From positions 1,266,459-1,330,458 of the forward strand of contig RPGP01000040.1 of assembly GCA_004193555.1 (NCBI GenBank): DNA of 64,000 nucleotides. Direction: 5' to 3'. Each line of letters opens with the position of its first letter. Position 1 is the stretch's first letter. Below, piece by piece: positions 56,064 through 63,623 of the stretch. The notes below the pieces were generated by a model. That model was given only the letters and a program-made list of their open reading frames with translations, was not told the origin of the DNA and did not search any database. Made by a program: the position numbers and the translations under genes. This DNA is from Desulfobacteraceae bacterium Eth-SRB1 (GTDB lineage: Bacteria; Desulfobacterota; Desulfobacteria; Desulfobacterales; ETH-SRB1).

Positions 56064-57200
56064 ATGTATGTTAAAAGGCAATTGGATTTATTAGAGATTC
56101 TGCAAGGGAAATCTTACTTTTTATTCGGACCACGTCAAACTGGAAAGACATCCTTGATTCAACATACGTTAAATGAATACAGGTATTACAATTTGCTTCA
56201 AACGGATGTGTATCTGAAATTAAGCAGGGAGCCCCAAAGGCTTCGCCAGGAAATAACAGACGATGACAAGATCGTTATCATTGATGAGATTCAGAAGCTG
56301 CCGATTCTGCTTGATGAAGTACATAACTTAATTGAAGAAAAAGGGATTCATTTCCTTCTTACAGGCTCCAGCGCCAGGAAATTGAGAAATAAGGGCGTAA
56401 ACCTGTTAGGGGGCCGAGCCAGAACCAGGCGGCTGCGTCCCTTTATTCTCAAGGAGTTAAAGGGGGATTTTCAATTACTGAAAGCCCTGGATACAGGTCT
56501 GATCCCTTCCATCTATTTTTCCGATGCACCATTTGAAGATCTGGAGGCATATGCGGGAAATTATTTAAAAGAAGAGATTGCAGCGGAAGCCATCGTTCGG
56601 AATGTGCCTGCATTCAGCAGATTTCTCACTGTAGCCGGGCTGTGTAACGGTAAAATGATTAATTATACGAACATAGCAAGCGATGCACAGGTTCCAAGAT
56701 CAACCGTGCAGGAATATTTTCAGATTCTACGTGACACGCTGCTTGGCGATGATCTGCCTGCATGGCGGAAATCCGTCAAACGAAAACCGGTTTCCACTTC
56801 AAAATTCTACTTTTTCGATATAGGAGTCGCCAGATTTCTGCAAGGTCGTCGTGGTTTAAAGATGAGATCTCCGGAATTTGGGGAGGCATTTGAAGCTTAT
56901 ATCCATCACGAGATAAAAACCTACTGCGATTACAAGGTGGGTTGTGATCTGTGTTACTGGAGGTCAACCTCAGGCTTTGAGGTTGACTTTGTCATCAATG
57001 GAAAAACAGCGATTGAGATAAAAGGGAAGGCAAACATCACAAGAAAAGACTTCAAAGGATTGACTGCAATAAAGGAAGAAAAACTTCTCAAGAATTATAT
57101 ATTGGTTACTCTTGAAGATACTCCTCGAAAAAATGGGGATATATGTATCCTCTCTTGGAAAGATTTTATTACGAACCTGTGGCAAGATGCGTATGTATGA
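56064..57200 (+). CDS. AAA ATPase with DUF4143 domain
   Basis: 378 residues. Walker A GPRQTGKTSLI, Walker B VIIDEIQKLP, sensor LLTGSSARKL, then a DUF4143 half with a PD-(D/E)XK-like pattern (GFEVDFVINGKTAIEIKG). Proteins of this family are widespread in bacteria and archaea, often mobile, and of unknown function. It appears intact and starts an accessory region. The gap 55857-56063 shows no gene. Confidence 0.8.
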   Translation: MYVKRQLDLLEILQGKSYFLFGPRQTGKTSLIQHTLNEYRYYNLLQTDVYLKLSREPQRLRQEITDDDKIVIIDEIQKLPILLDEVHNLIEEKGIHFLLTGSSARKLRNKGVNLLGGRARTRRLRPFILKELKGDFQLLKALDTGLIPSIYFSDAPFEDLEAYAGNYLKEEIAAEAIVRNVPAFSRFLTVAGLCNGKMINYTNIASDAQVPRSTVQEYFQILRDTLLGDDLPAWRKSVKRKPVSTSKFYFFDIGVARFLQGRRGLKMRSPEFGEAFEAYIHHEIKTYCDYKVGCDLCYWRSTSGFEVDFVINGKTAIEIKGKANITRKDFKGLTAIKEEKLLKNYILVTLEDTPRKNGDICILSWKDFITNLWQDAYV

Positions 57201-57522
57201 TAATATCCCTAAACGCTTGCTCTGCAATGCGGGGATTGTCGCTGTCACAAAAAACCGGGATTTTTAAAAGTCCCATATATCCATCTGCTTGCTCCGCAAA
57301 AGACCAAAAATAAAATGAAAAACGCATAAAATCATGGTATCCCGCTGTACACGCTGTACAACATAAAATCATGGGCGCACTGTACGTGCCCGAATGTCCC
57401 CTATGCCATGAGAGGACAGAAAATTGTCGGGGAGCAGGGATTAAATCTGCTGGAGTGAAAGCAACCAATAATCCAAGTCACGGTCCCATAGAGCCCCTAT
57501 TAATATGGGAAGTGTCCCTGTA

Positions 57523-57552
57523 TTGACAAAAGTGTATGAGATATATTATAAT
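57523..57552 (+). promoter_or_regulatory. Strong sigma-70-like promoter of hicB-hicA
   Basis: TTGACA (57523-57528) and TATAAT (57547-57552), each a perfect consensus hexamer, are 18 bp apart, 39 bp before the hicB ATG. The stretch 57201-57522 has only small hairpins (for example around CGCTGTACACGCTGTACA) and no gene. Confidence 0.75.
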
Positions 57553-57590
57553 AAAATTGTTTATTATCACTATTAAAAGGAGGCTTGATC

Positions 57591-57812
57591 ATGAAATATA
57601 GATTGCCTGTCGTCATAACTCCTCTTGGTAAAGACGGGTTTCTTGCTCGTTGTGAATTGGTAAAGGCAAATGCTACTGGAAATACATGCGATGAAGCCAT
57701 AGAAAGTCTTCGGGAGGCAATTGACGACCTAATAGAAGAATACGGCGAGGTTAGTGTATTTCAGGATATCAGCCCTGAAGGCGAGGTGCAGGTACTTGAG
57801 GTCGCAGTATGA
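57591..57812 (+). CDS. HicB-like antitoxin
   Basis: 73 residues from ATG 57591, with AAGGAGG eight bases upstream. The short alpha/beta fold (LPVVITPLGKDGFLARCELV, then GNTCDEAIESLREAIDDLIEEY) is the partial RNase-H-like fold of HicB family antitoxins; no DNA-binding domain is attached. It overlaps the following hicA-like gene by four bases (ATGA), so translation is coupled. Confidence 0.75.
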   Translation: MKYRLPVVITPLGKDGFLARCELVKANATGNTCDEAIESLREAIDDLIEEYGEVSVFQDISPEGEVQVLEVAV

Positions 57813-58048
57813 GTAGTTTTCCAGAACTGCGGCATGGTCAGTTTGTGCGTTTTCTGGAGGCATTTTGTCGCACTGGAACACTTAAATTTCGGAATAATAA
57901 ATGGATTGGACTAACACGGAAGGGCAGACCGTTTGTGGTACATGTCAAACACGGAAGTACAAGAAAGTACCCGCCGCCTTTGGTCGAAGCTGTAGCAAAG
58001 GATCTCGGTGTTTCTCGTGAAGAATTCTGGAAATGGTACAGTGAATAG
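57809..58048 (+). CDS. HicA-like toxin, altered active site
   Basis: 79 residues. The C-terminal half (VVHVKHGSTRKYPPPLVEAV, then LGVSREEFWKWY) fits the HicA double-stranded-RNA-binding fold. The usual catalytic His of the GSHH motif is absent; the aligned region reads NNKWIGLTRKG. Gene order is antitoxin first, the reverse of classic hicAB. It may be an inactive toxin or a HicA-like relative with another role. Confidence 0.55.
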   Translation: MSSFPELRHGQFVRFLEAFCRTGTLKFRNNKWIGLTRKGRPFVVHVKHGSTRKYPPPLVEAVAKDLGVSREEFWKWYSE

Positions 58049-58354
58049 CGCATTAAGTTACCAACATGCCTTCGTCCCACCTTTAAAACAAGTTGACAAG
58101 TAACCAGCGTCCCTCACCTCAACTTGATAAAATATTATATTTTTATTAGGTATATTTTTATCATTAATAGGAAATTCTTTAAAACTATTTGAATTATTTT
58201 TTTTCATAAGGTTCTTTCTGCCAAATAAATACTTATACGAATCAATTTTTTATAAGAACTTTATAATAACCACTTGATTAAATGTCAATTGTTTATTAGG
58301 TGAAACATATAATAATTGTTATTCTAAAAAATAGTGAATGTTCACAGACTAATT

Positions 58355-58361
58355 GTTAGGT
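58355..58361 (+). other. Integron-type core site (GTTAGGT) at array start
   Basis: GTTAGGT matches the RYYYAAC/GTTRRRY integrase core site and lies 18 bp before the TIR gene ATG, where a cassette boundary is expected. No clear stem lies to its left, so it may be what is left of an attI or attC. The region 58049-58354 contains no gene. Confidence 0.4.
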
Positions 58362-58378
58362 GTTAATAAGGAACTGAC

Positions 58379-59332
58379 ATGAGCATATGGGACGTTTTTA
58401 TTTCACATGCAAGTGAAGATAAACAGGAAGTTGTCAAACCTATTGCTGAATTTATGGCCGATTTGGGCGCCAAAGTATGGTATGACGAATTTACGCTTGA
58501 ATTAGGCGATAGTCTTAGCAGATCCATAGATAAAGGGCTCGCAAATTCACGATTTGGCCTAGTTGTCCTTTCACCAGACTTTTTAAGCAAAGATTGGCCA
58601 GAATACGAGCTTAGAGGGTTAGTGGCAAAGGAATTGGGCCGTGATAAAGTAATTTTACCGATTTGGCATAATGTAACGAAAGATGAGGTCTTATCTTTTA
58701 GCCCACCACTTGCCGATAAGCTTGCACTCAAAACTGATGAGCACACACCAGATGAAATTGGATTACGCATTCTTGGAGTGGTTCGCCCAGACTTGCTCGA
58801 ACAAATTCATGCTCGTATTGCGTATCAGAAGGCCATCGCGAACGCAGAAACAAAAACAGTTGATCCAAAATCCATAAAAGTAGCACCTGTTCGACATGAG
58901 AAATTGACAGACAACCTTGTTGGACGTGTTCGACTTGTAAGGGCCGCACTAATCTTTCCATATCCTCAAACAATGGAGTTTTGGTTAGACGGATTTAAAA
59001 GAGACATGCATCCACATAAGGAAATCGAATTTTGGGAGCATGCTGCTGCCTGCTACATGGAATATGTAGCAATCAATCGACTGTCACCTGAACAACAGAA
59101 AGCTGCATTTAGCTTGATTCTTTCGGTATTGAATAATGCTGAAACGGAGGTTTGTGAGAAGTATTCAGGACTACTGCCACCGGATTCTTTATCTTTACTT
59201 ATTGACAGTTGCCGCTCTAAGCTCCCTGTTTATGAGCTGCATGGTCTTCCGTCATCCCTTGAAGAGGTTATGAATCTGCCTGATTCAGAAATGGATAAAT
59301 TGAAAGAAGTGTATTCACCAAGAAACACCTAA
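58379..59332 (+). CDS. TIR-domain protein, gene cassette
   Basis: 317 residues. The first 135 form a bacterial TIR domain: VFISHASEDKQEVVKPIAEF, VWYDEFTLELGDSL and the catalytic-Glu motif WPEYELRGL. Bacterial TIR domains often cleave NAD+ in phage defence. The C-terminal 150 residues (from about 170) are helical and unrecognised, starting RVRLVRAALIFPYPQTMEF. The stop codon lies within the attC site, as is normal for a cassette. No Thoeris partner gene is adjacent. Confidence 0.8.
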   Translation: MSIWDVFISHASEDKQEVVKPIAEFMADLGAKVWYDEFTLELGDSLSRSIDKGLANSRFGLVVLSPDFLSKDWPEYELRGLVAKELGRDKVILPIWHNVTKDEVLSFSPPLADKLALKTDEHTPDEIGLRILGVVRPDLLEQIHARIAYQKAIANAETKTVDPKSIKVAPVRHEKLTDNLVGRVRLVRAALIFPYPQTMEFWLDGFKRDMHPHKEIEFWEHAAACYMEYVAINRLSPEQQKAAFSLILSVLNNAETEVCEKYSGLLPPDSLSLLIDSCRSKLPVYELHGLPSSLEEVMNLPDSEMDKLKEVYSPRNT

Positions 59333-59386
59333 CCTGTCGCTCCAGCCGACGGCAAAAAGCCGCCGCGGCTGAGCTTTTCGTTGGGT
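59327..59386 (+). other. attC site 1
   Basis: A 60-bp attC: R'' ACCTAAC (59327-59333), inner arms CCAGCCGACGGC and GCCGCCGCGGCTG, and R' GTTGGGT (59380-59386). The folded bottom strand would give the usual hairpin with short loop AAAAA. It overlaps the TIR stop codon. Confidence 0.85.
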
Positions 59387-59405
59387 TCTAAAAGACGGAT
59401 GTGCA

Positions 59406-59997
59406 ATGAAGTTTTGGAAGTTTAAAAGTCTGAGTGATGAAAGTTTGCGGCATGTCCTTCAAATGCTCTCTACAAATCAGGTCTTCTTGCCTAACTGTGA
59501 GCTTGTGAATGATTGAAAAGAAGGGCAGTGGCATGACTGTCCACCCCGTCAAACATGACGCCTGATACTTCCAGACAAATTTGTAGTCGCAAAGTCCAGC
59601 TAAGGGAAATTGTTAAGAAGGCCAGGTTCGCATCCTTTTGCAAATATGAATCTGTGTTAAATCCTCTTTTGTGGGGTCATTATTCTGGGGGCGGCAATGG
59701 CGTAGCTATATGCTTAATGGAAAACGTTGTTTTCTGACCAAAGGAATTCTCCGAAGCAAGGCCTCCTGCTGGAAGTACGAAAACGAAGTTAGGGTAATCG
59801 CAAGGGATGGAAATTCCATTTATTGATTTAAATCCCAAAAGCAATTATCGTTGGGAACAAAGATTCCCCTGAGCGGCAGGTTTTTTCTGCGGTTTAAAAT
59901 CAGTTTAAGATACCATTCGGATTCCTCATTAATCGATCCAATGGGTTGCCGGGATTTGAAGTCAGCAGTAAGGAAAGATTCTTTGATCATCTGTCAA
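59406..59997 (+). pseudogene. Decayed DUF2971-like cassette gene
   Basis: Fragments in shifting frames suggest a DUF2971 protein: MKFWKFKSLSDESLRHVLQM at the start, then LLWGHYSGGGNGVAICL (compare the family WxHYAdxHkG motif), then SWKYENEVRVIARDG. Stops and frameshifts lie between, so it is not translated as one protein. It lies between attC sites 1 and 2 and so was a complete cassette. The match to DUF2971 is by memory and moderately sure. Confidence 0.55.
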
Positions 59998-60006
59998 AAT
60001 AAAAAA

Positions 60007-60146
60007 AACCCAACCAAAGCATGGAGGCGGACTGGGAAAAGCGGTGCGATTTTTAGCTTTTGCCAAAGTTGTCTAAAAGTCATTTTTTTCATTGTTTCCA
60101 AGGCTGTAGCAAGCTTTTCCCAGCCCCTCATGCCAGGCCGTTATGC
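60007..60146 (+). other. attC site 2
   Basis: Long attC-like site: R'' ACCCAAC (60007-60013), inner arms GCATGGAGGCGGACTGGG and CCCAGCCCCTCATGC, R' GTTATGC (60140-60146), with a large internal loop. About 140 bp, like the long VCR-type sites. Confidence 0.75.
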
Positions 60147-60170
60147 ACCAACTATCAAGAGGAGGAATTT

Positions 60171-60497
60171 ATGGCACTTACAGATGACCAAAAAAGAAGG
60201 ATTTTTGAAGAGGAAAAATTGAGGAAGGAAATGCAAGGAAAGAGTGTAGTTGTTTCGGTAATACTCTCATTTTTGATCCCAGGGTTGGGCGACCTATATT
60301 GCGGGAGCTGGGTAAAGGCACTCATCTTTTTTGCCTTGGATTTTCTCTCTTTCATTTTAATGTTTGCGATGGGTATAGGTGTTTTCCTGTATGCACCTGT
60401 ATGGGTTTGCGGGCTTATATCTGCATGGCTATCTGCAAACAAGTCTGAACAAAGAAAAATCAAAAAGGTTGATAAAACCCTGGTACAAGAGTCTTAA
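60171..60497 (+). CDS. Small polytopic membrane protein, gene cassette
   Basis: 108 residues from ATG 60171, with GAGGAGG nine bases upstream. A charged N-terminus (LTDDQKRRIFEEEKLRKEM) precedes two or three helices (VVSVILSFLIPGLGDLYCG, ALIFFALDFLSFILMFAMG, FLYAPVWVCGLISAWLS). The LIPGLGDLYCG turn recalls TM2-domain proteins. The function is unknown; such small membrane proteins are common in cassette arrays. Confidence 0.7.
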   Translation: MALTDDQKRRIFEEEKLRKEMQGKSVVVSVILSFLIPGLGDLYCGSWVKALIFFALDFLSFILMFAMGIGVFLYAPVWVCGLISAWLSANKSEQRKIKKVDKTLVQES

Positions 60498-60523
60498 AAT
60501 AAACGTAAATGGGCTTACACGGT

Positions 60524-60611
60524 GCATAACAATGCAAATTAACTCGGACTGCCAAAAGGCGCGCCGCTTCGCTCTGCGCCTTTTGGCAGCCGGTTATTTG
60601 CGGCGTTAGGC
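60524..60611 (+). other. attC site 3
   Basis: R'' GCATAAC (60524-60530), arms GGACTGCCAAAAGGCGC and GCGCCTTTTGGCAGCC, R' GTTAGGC (60605-60611). 88 bp and the best of the five; it is close to VCR-type repeats. Confidence 0.9.
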
Positions 60612-60634
60612 TTTGGAGAGTAATTATCAAGAAA

Positions 60635-61096
60635 TTGCCATACATTATTTTGATTACCCTTTTCTTTTCCTGCGCGCCACAAAATGCCATAATAAAACAA
60701 ACGGAGGAAAAATTTGACCCCCTAAGCCTTGTAGTACATTTTTATCGTGATGAATTAAATCATCTTTCTGCAGTTAGGGGCTCAGAATGTCCAATGTATC
60801 CATCATGTTCCACATACAGCCTCCAATGCTTAAAAAAACATGGTTTTTTTATTGGATGGATGATGACCTGTGACCGGCTTATGAGGTGTGGCCGTGACGA
60901 ATTACATTTATCGCCATCAATTAAAAGGAATGTGAATACCTGGAAGTGTTATGATCCTGTGAAAAACAATGATTTTTGGTGGTATAAAGAGTATAATAAT
61001 AAATCCCAAAATAACTATCCTTGGGATCATGAATGGCAAAATGACACAAAGCCATATATCCCAGAACTTAATAAAAAGGCTCCGTATGAAAAATAA
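60635..61096 (+). CDS. YidD-like lipoprotein, gene cassette
   Basis: At least 153 residues. The core CPMYPSCSTYSLQCLKKHG, then a DRLMRCG segment, is the YidD (membrane-insertion efficiency factor) motif. Unlike normal YidD, it has a lipoprotein-type signal (IILITLFFSCA) and a long polar tail. The first in-frame standard start is TTG 60635, but the signal's Lys pair lies just before it, so translation may begin at ATC 60626 or ATT 60623, 4-7 bases after GGAG. The last 11 bases overlap the next gene. Confidence 0.65.
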   Translation: MPYIILITLFFSCAPQNAIIKQTEEKFDPLSLVVHFYRDELNHLSAVRGSECPMYPSCSTYSLQCLKKHGFFIGWMMTCDRLMRCGRDELHLSPSIKRNVNTWKCYDPVKNNDFWWYKEYNNKSQNNYPWDHEWQNDTKPYIPELNKKAPYEK

Positions 61097-61331
61097 AATT
61101 CAACGTTATACGGCTAAAATTGTGACATTTCGTGGTCGTCTATTTAGATTTTTCGGTTGGTGGTTCGCTTTTTTAGGTCTTTATTCGGTATCTGCGGCAT
61201 GTCCTTTCTGTGGTCAGATTGGTTGTCCTGTTGGGTTTGGCAGTGCGGGTATCGTGGCTGGATTCTTTGCTATATTGGTACAAAGATGGAAAGCATTAAC
61301 AATATTTGTAAAAAGAGAAAATAGGAAGTGA
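61086..61331 (+). CDS. Small Cys-rich membrane protein, same cassette
   Basis: 81 residues. A basic N-terminus (NKIQRYTAKIVTFRGRLFRF) and a helix lead to ACPFCGQIGCPVG, with three cysteines spaced CxxC-x3-C, then a second helix (GIVAGFFAILVQ). No family is recognised. It overlaps the YidD-like gene by 11 bp, so the two are probably translated together and may work together. Confidence 0.6.
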   Translation: MKNKIQRYTAKIVTFRGRLFRFFGWWFAFLGLYSVSAACPFCGQIGCPVGFGSAGIVAGFFAILVQRWKALTIFVKRENRK

Positions 61332-61369
61332 GCTGTTTTTGTTGCAAATAGTTGTAATAATACGAAAAA

Positions 61370-61486
61370 GCCTAACAATCGCATACACTCTGACACCCAA
61401 AGCCGAGCCGCTTTTTTCATTTGTGTATCATTTTATAAAAAGTCGCATTTGCCAAGTCCTCATTGGCTTTGGGTGCAGGTGATGCG
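61370..61486 (+). other. attC site 4, degenerate right end
   Basis: R'' GCCTAAC (61370-61376) and matching arms (GACACCCAAAGCC, and GGCTTTGGGTGCAGG on the right) are present, but where R' GTTRRRY should follow GATGCG there is GGGGACA instead. The site is probably no longer recombinogenic. Confidence 0.6.
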
Positions 61487-61545
61487 GGGACATTCGGAGT
61501 AACTATTCGATTGCTGTTGCATATTAAAAATGGTATAATAAAATT

Positions 61546-61737
61546 ATGAATAGAAAACACACGGCTATATGCCAAATGTCGGACAGCCGAAACGACGACT
61601 TTGTTCCCGGCAAGCCAGCAGACCACATTAAACTCGTCTGGATTCTGACCAGAGAAATCACGTCACTGAGCAAAAAGCACGATGCTGAACGAAGACTACA
61701 AAGACATGTTACGCGCCTTATCCGACGAGAAGGTTAA
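61546..61737 (+). CDS. 63-codon partner of nucleotidyltransferase
   Basis: The reading frame gives a compact basic protein (core HIKLVWILTREITSLSKKHD, then ERRLQRHVTRLIRREG). A similar small protein lies before nucleotidyltransferase genes in other genomes as I remember it, but I cannot check that here. It overlaps the nucleotidyltransferase start by 56 bp in another frame. It could be an antitoxin-like partner. Confidence 0.5.
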   Translation: MNRKHTAICQMSDSRNDDFVPGKPADHIKLVWILTREITSLSKKHDAERRLQRHVTRLIRREG

Positions 61738-62146
61738 GTTTCTCCTCATCGGCGCTTATGCAATGGCAGCTCACGGTTATCCTCGAGCTACCATGGACAT
61801 AGATATTTGGGTCATGCCATCACCCCAAAACGCTGATGCCGTGCTACGAGCACTACGCCGCTTCGGCGCACCTCTACATAATTTGACCAAGGAAGACCTC
61901 CAGAAGGATGGAACCATTTTTCAGATCGGAGTTGCCCCAAGACGAATCGATCTCATCACTGCGGCATCTGGGCTTCAGTTTGAGGAAGTATATAGACAGG
62001 CCTTGTCTGTGAAAATCGAGGGAATCGAATTGCATATTCCCTTAATTGACGACCTGATTCGAAACAAGAAGGCGTCGGGAAGAACCAAGGATTTGGCTGA
62101 CGCAGAGGCATTGGAATCCCTAAAGAACTCCGAACAAGGCGCTTGA
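61682..62146 (+). CDS. Nucleotidyltransferase (MNT/AbiEii-like), gene cassette
   Basis: 154 residues. FLLIGAYAMAAHGYPRATMDIDIWV carries the G[GA]xAxxxHG and DxD metal-binding motif of the polymerase-beta-like nucleotidyltransferase fold. Related proteins act in MNT-HEPN or AbiEii toxin-antitoxin pairs; no HEPN gene follows. The last codons lie in attC site 5. Confidence 0.75.
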   Translation: MLNEDYKDMLRALSDEKVKFLLIGAYAMAAHGYPRATMDIDIWVMPSPQNADAVLRALRRFGAPLHNLTKEDLQKDGTIFQIGVAPRRIDLITAASGLQFEEVYRQALSVKIEGIELHIPLIDDLIRNKKASGRTKDLADAEALESLKNSEQGA

Positions 62147-62281
62147 GATGGACTGGGCAAAGCCGTGCCGTTTTTGAAAGGCAGCATTTGACCGATAGTT
62201 TTTACCTTTATCATAGCTTTTCGGTTATCGTTGCCCAGCCACTCAGCTTTACGAACCCCGCAGTAAGATACAAAGTTAGGC
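62129..62281 (+). other. attC site 5
   Basis: R''-like TCCGAAC (62129-62135, weak), arms GGACTGGGCAAAGCCGTGCC and GTTGCCCAGCCACTCAGC, and R' GTTAGGC (62275-62281). 153 bp. It ends the array; 62282-62475 is AT-rich with no gene. Confidence 0.7.
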
Positions 62282-62475
62282 GCAATTAGGAATGGCGTTT
62301 TTTGATAAAACATGACGAGAAGAAGTTATTTTTTTGTATTCTGCATTAATATTACGAACATTTCAAGAAAATTATTTTCAGTAATGATAGTAAAAGATAA
62401 TTTACAAACACTTTTCCTGTCCCGTTATAGAAAACAGTTAATAAGAAAACAAATGGAAGTAATATAAAAGAACTA

Positions 62476-63294
62476 CTATTTTCTTTTAGGTCTAAATGGT
62501 TTTTGGAAGCGCAAATTCAATTCTCCTTTTCTTAACAGTTCTTTGACAAATTTAACACCGGGCAGTTTCTCCATAGCCTTTCGGATGCTGTCGGCAGAAG
62601 GGTGGATATAGGGTTCAGTACTTCGAGTAGAAGAATGACCGAGAATGCTCTGTATGACCAGGATATCAACGTCTTTATCGTTAAGATGAGAAGCCATACT
62701 GTGTCGCAGGGTATGGCAGGAGACGTTGAAGGGTGCCTCAATTGGGACGTACACCAGGATTTTTTTCAGATTATCTTCCATTGTTCGGATGGCCAGTCGA
62801 TTGCCCTTTTTGGAGACAAAAAGGGCCGGTGTGAGCCAACTGTTCAAAAACCTCTCGCGTACGGCAAGGTATTGGCACAATATTTCGATCAACTCGTCAT
62901 TGACATGCAGTGTGCGGGGTTTTCTACCTTTTCCGATAACAGTAATTTGGTGATTATCAAAATCGACATTTGCAAGGTTAAGCGTATGAACCTCTCCGAC
63001 TCTGAGGCCGAGTTGATACATCAAAGCATAAACGGCGTAGTCGCGGATGCCCAGTATCGTATCGGTATCGATGGCTTTAAACAAAAGGCTGGTTTGCTGC
63101 GGTGTTAAGGCATTTGGTCTTTTGCGATAACCCTGCCGGATTTTCAGCACATCATAAAACGGCAGCGCATCGGCGCAGGGAAGATCATACAGCTTTAAAA
63201 AGTTCCCATAGCTTCTGAGGGCAAAAAGCTTGCGGTTGATTGAGGCTCCGCAATTTTGACGCTGCTTTTTCAGATAGTACTGGTAGTTTATCAC
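62476..63294 (-). CDS. Tyrosine recombinase (phage/Xer-like integrase)
   Basis: 272 residues from GTG 63294, but the frame stays open to 63459 and the extra 55 codons (…FFRHIDDFFNYRQDIYEISP…) look like a genuine core-binding domain without ATG, so the true start is unclear. Catalytic set: Arg in LGLRVGE, HTLRHSMASHL, LGHSSTRSTEPYIHP (His/Tyr). It has no IntI-specific insertion before HTLRH. It is the most complete of three recombinase pieces transcribed leftward. Confidence 0.8.
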   Translation of the reverse strand: MINYQYYLKKQRQNCGASINRKLFALRSYGNFLKLYDLPCADALPFYDVLKIRQGYRKRPNALTPQQTSLLFKAIDTDTILGIRDYAVYALMYQLGLRVGEVHTLNLANVDFDNHQITVIGKGRKPRTLHVNDELIEILCQYLAVRERFLNSWLTPALFVSKKGNRLAIRTMEDNLKKILVYVPIEAPFNVSCHTLRHSMASHLNDKDVDILVIQSILGHSSTRSTEPYIHPSADSIRKAMEKLPGVKFVKELLRKGELNLRFQKPFRPKRK

Positions 63295-63452
63295 CGCCGG
63301 TCCATCTATAGTTTTTACGTTCTGCGAACAGATAAAGTTTTTAAACAGGTCCAGATCAACGCGATTGCTTTTAACTGTTTGCGGGCTGATCTCGTAGATG
63401 TCCTGCCGGTAGTTGAAAAAATCATCAATGTGCCTAAAGAAATTATCGGGGA

Positions 63453-63623
63453 TTACTGCTTAAGCAGTTGTGGGCCTTTTACCTTGACTGGATTCATTTC
63501 AAGCTGATTTCCGGCAAAACTGCAAAAGGCTTTGATGCTGATTGTATAGGTTTCAACGGTTGATGCAGCAAAGCCGTTAACCTTTAAGAGCTCTTTTTGG
63601 TACCGGTCTATAAGGGCAATCAT
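63453..63623 (-). pseudogene. N-terminal fragment of a second tyrosine recombinase
   Basis: 56 codons from ATG 63623 to TAA 63453. ALIDRYQKELLKVNGFAAST and VETYTISIKAFCSFAG are a SAM-like core-binding start. Its ATG overlaps the upstream recombinase stop (ATGA), the tight coupling seen in recombinase-trio elements. The remainder has been lost; the next recombinase begins in another frame right after the stop. Confidence 0.6.

Noticed and set aside
57169..57468. 99-codon minus-strand frame after the AAA ATPase
   Set aside because: It overlaps the real gene's 3' end, has no RBS, and its composition (rich in Cys, His, Phe) is unlike a gene.
59555..59737. 60-codon frame as an intact cassette gene
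   Set aside because: Only its second half resembles DUF2971; the matching start and end lie in other frames, so it is part of a pseudogene.
62476..63294. Tyrosine recombinase as the integron integrase
   Set aside because: It lies at the far end of the array rather than beside the first cassette, and the segment before HTLRH lacks the IntI-specific insertion; it looks phage/Xer-like and belongs with the two neighbouring recombinase pieces.
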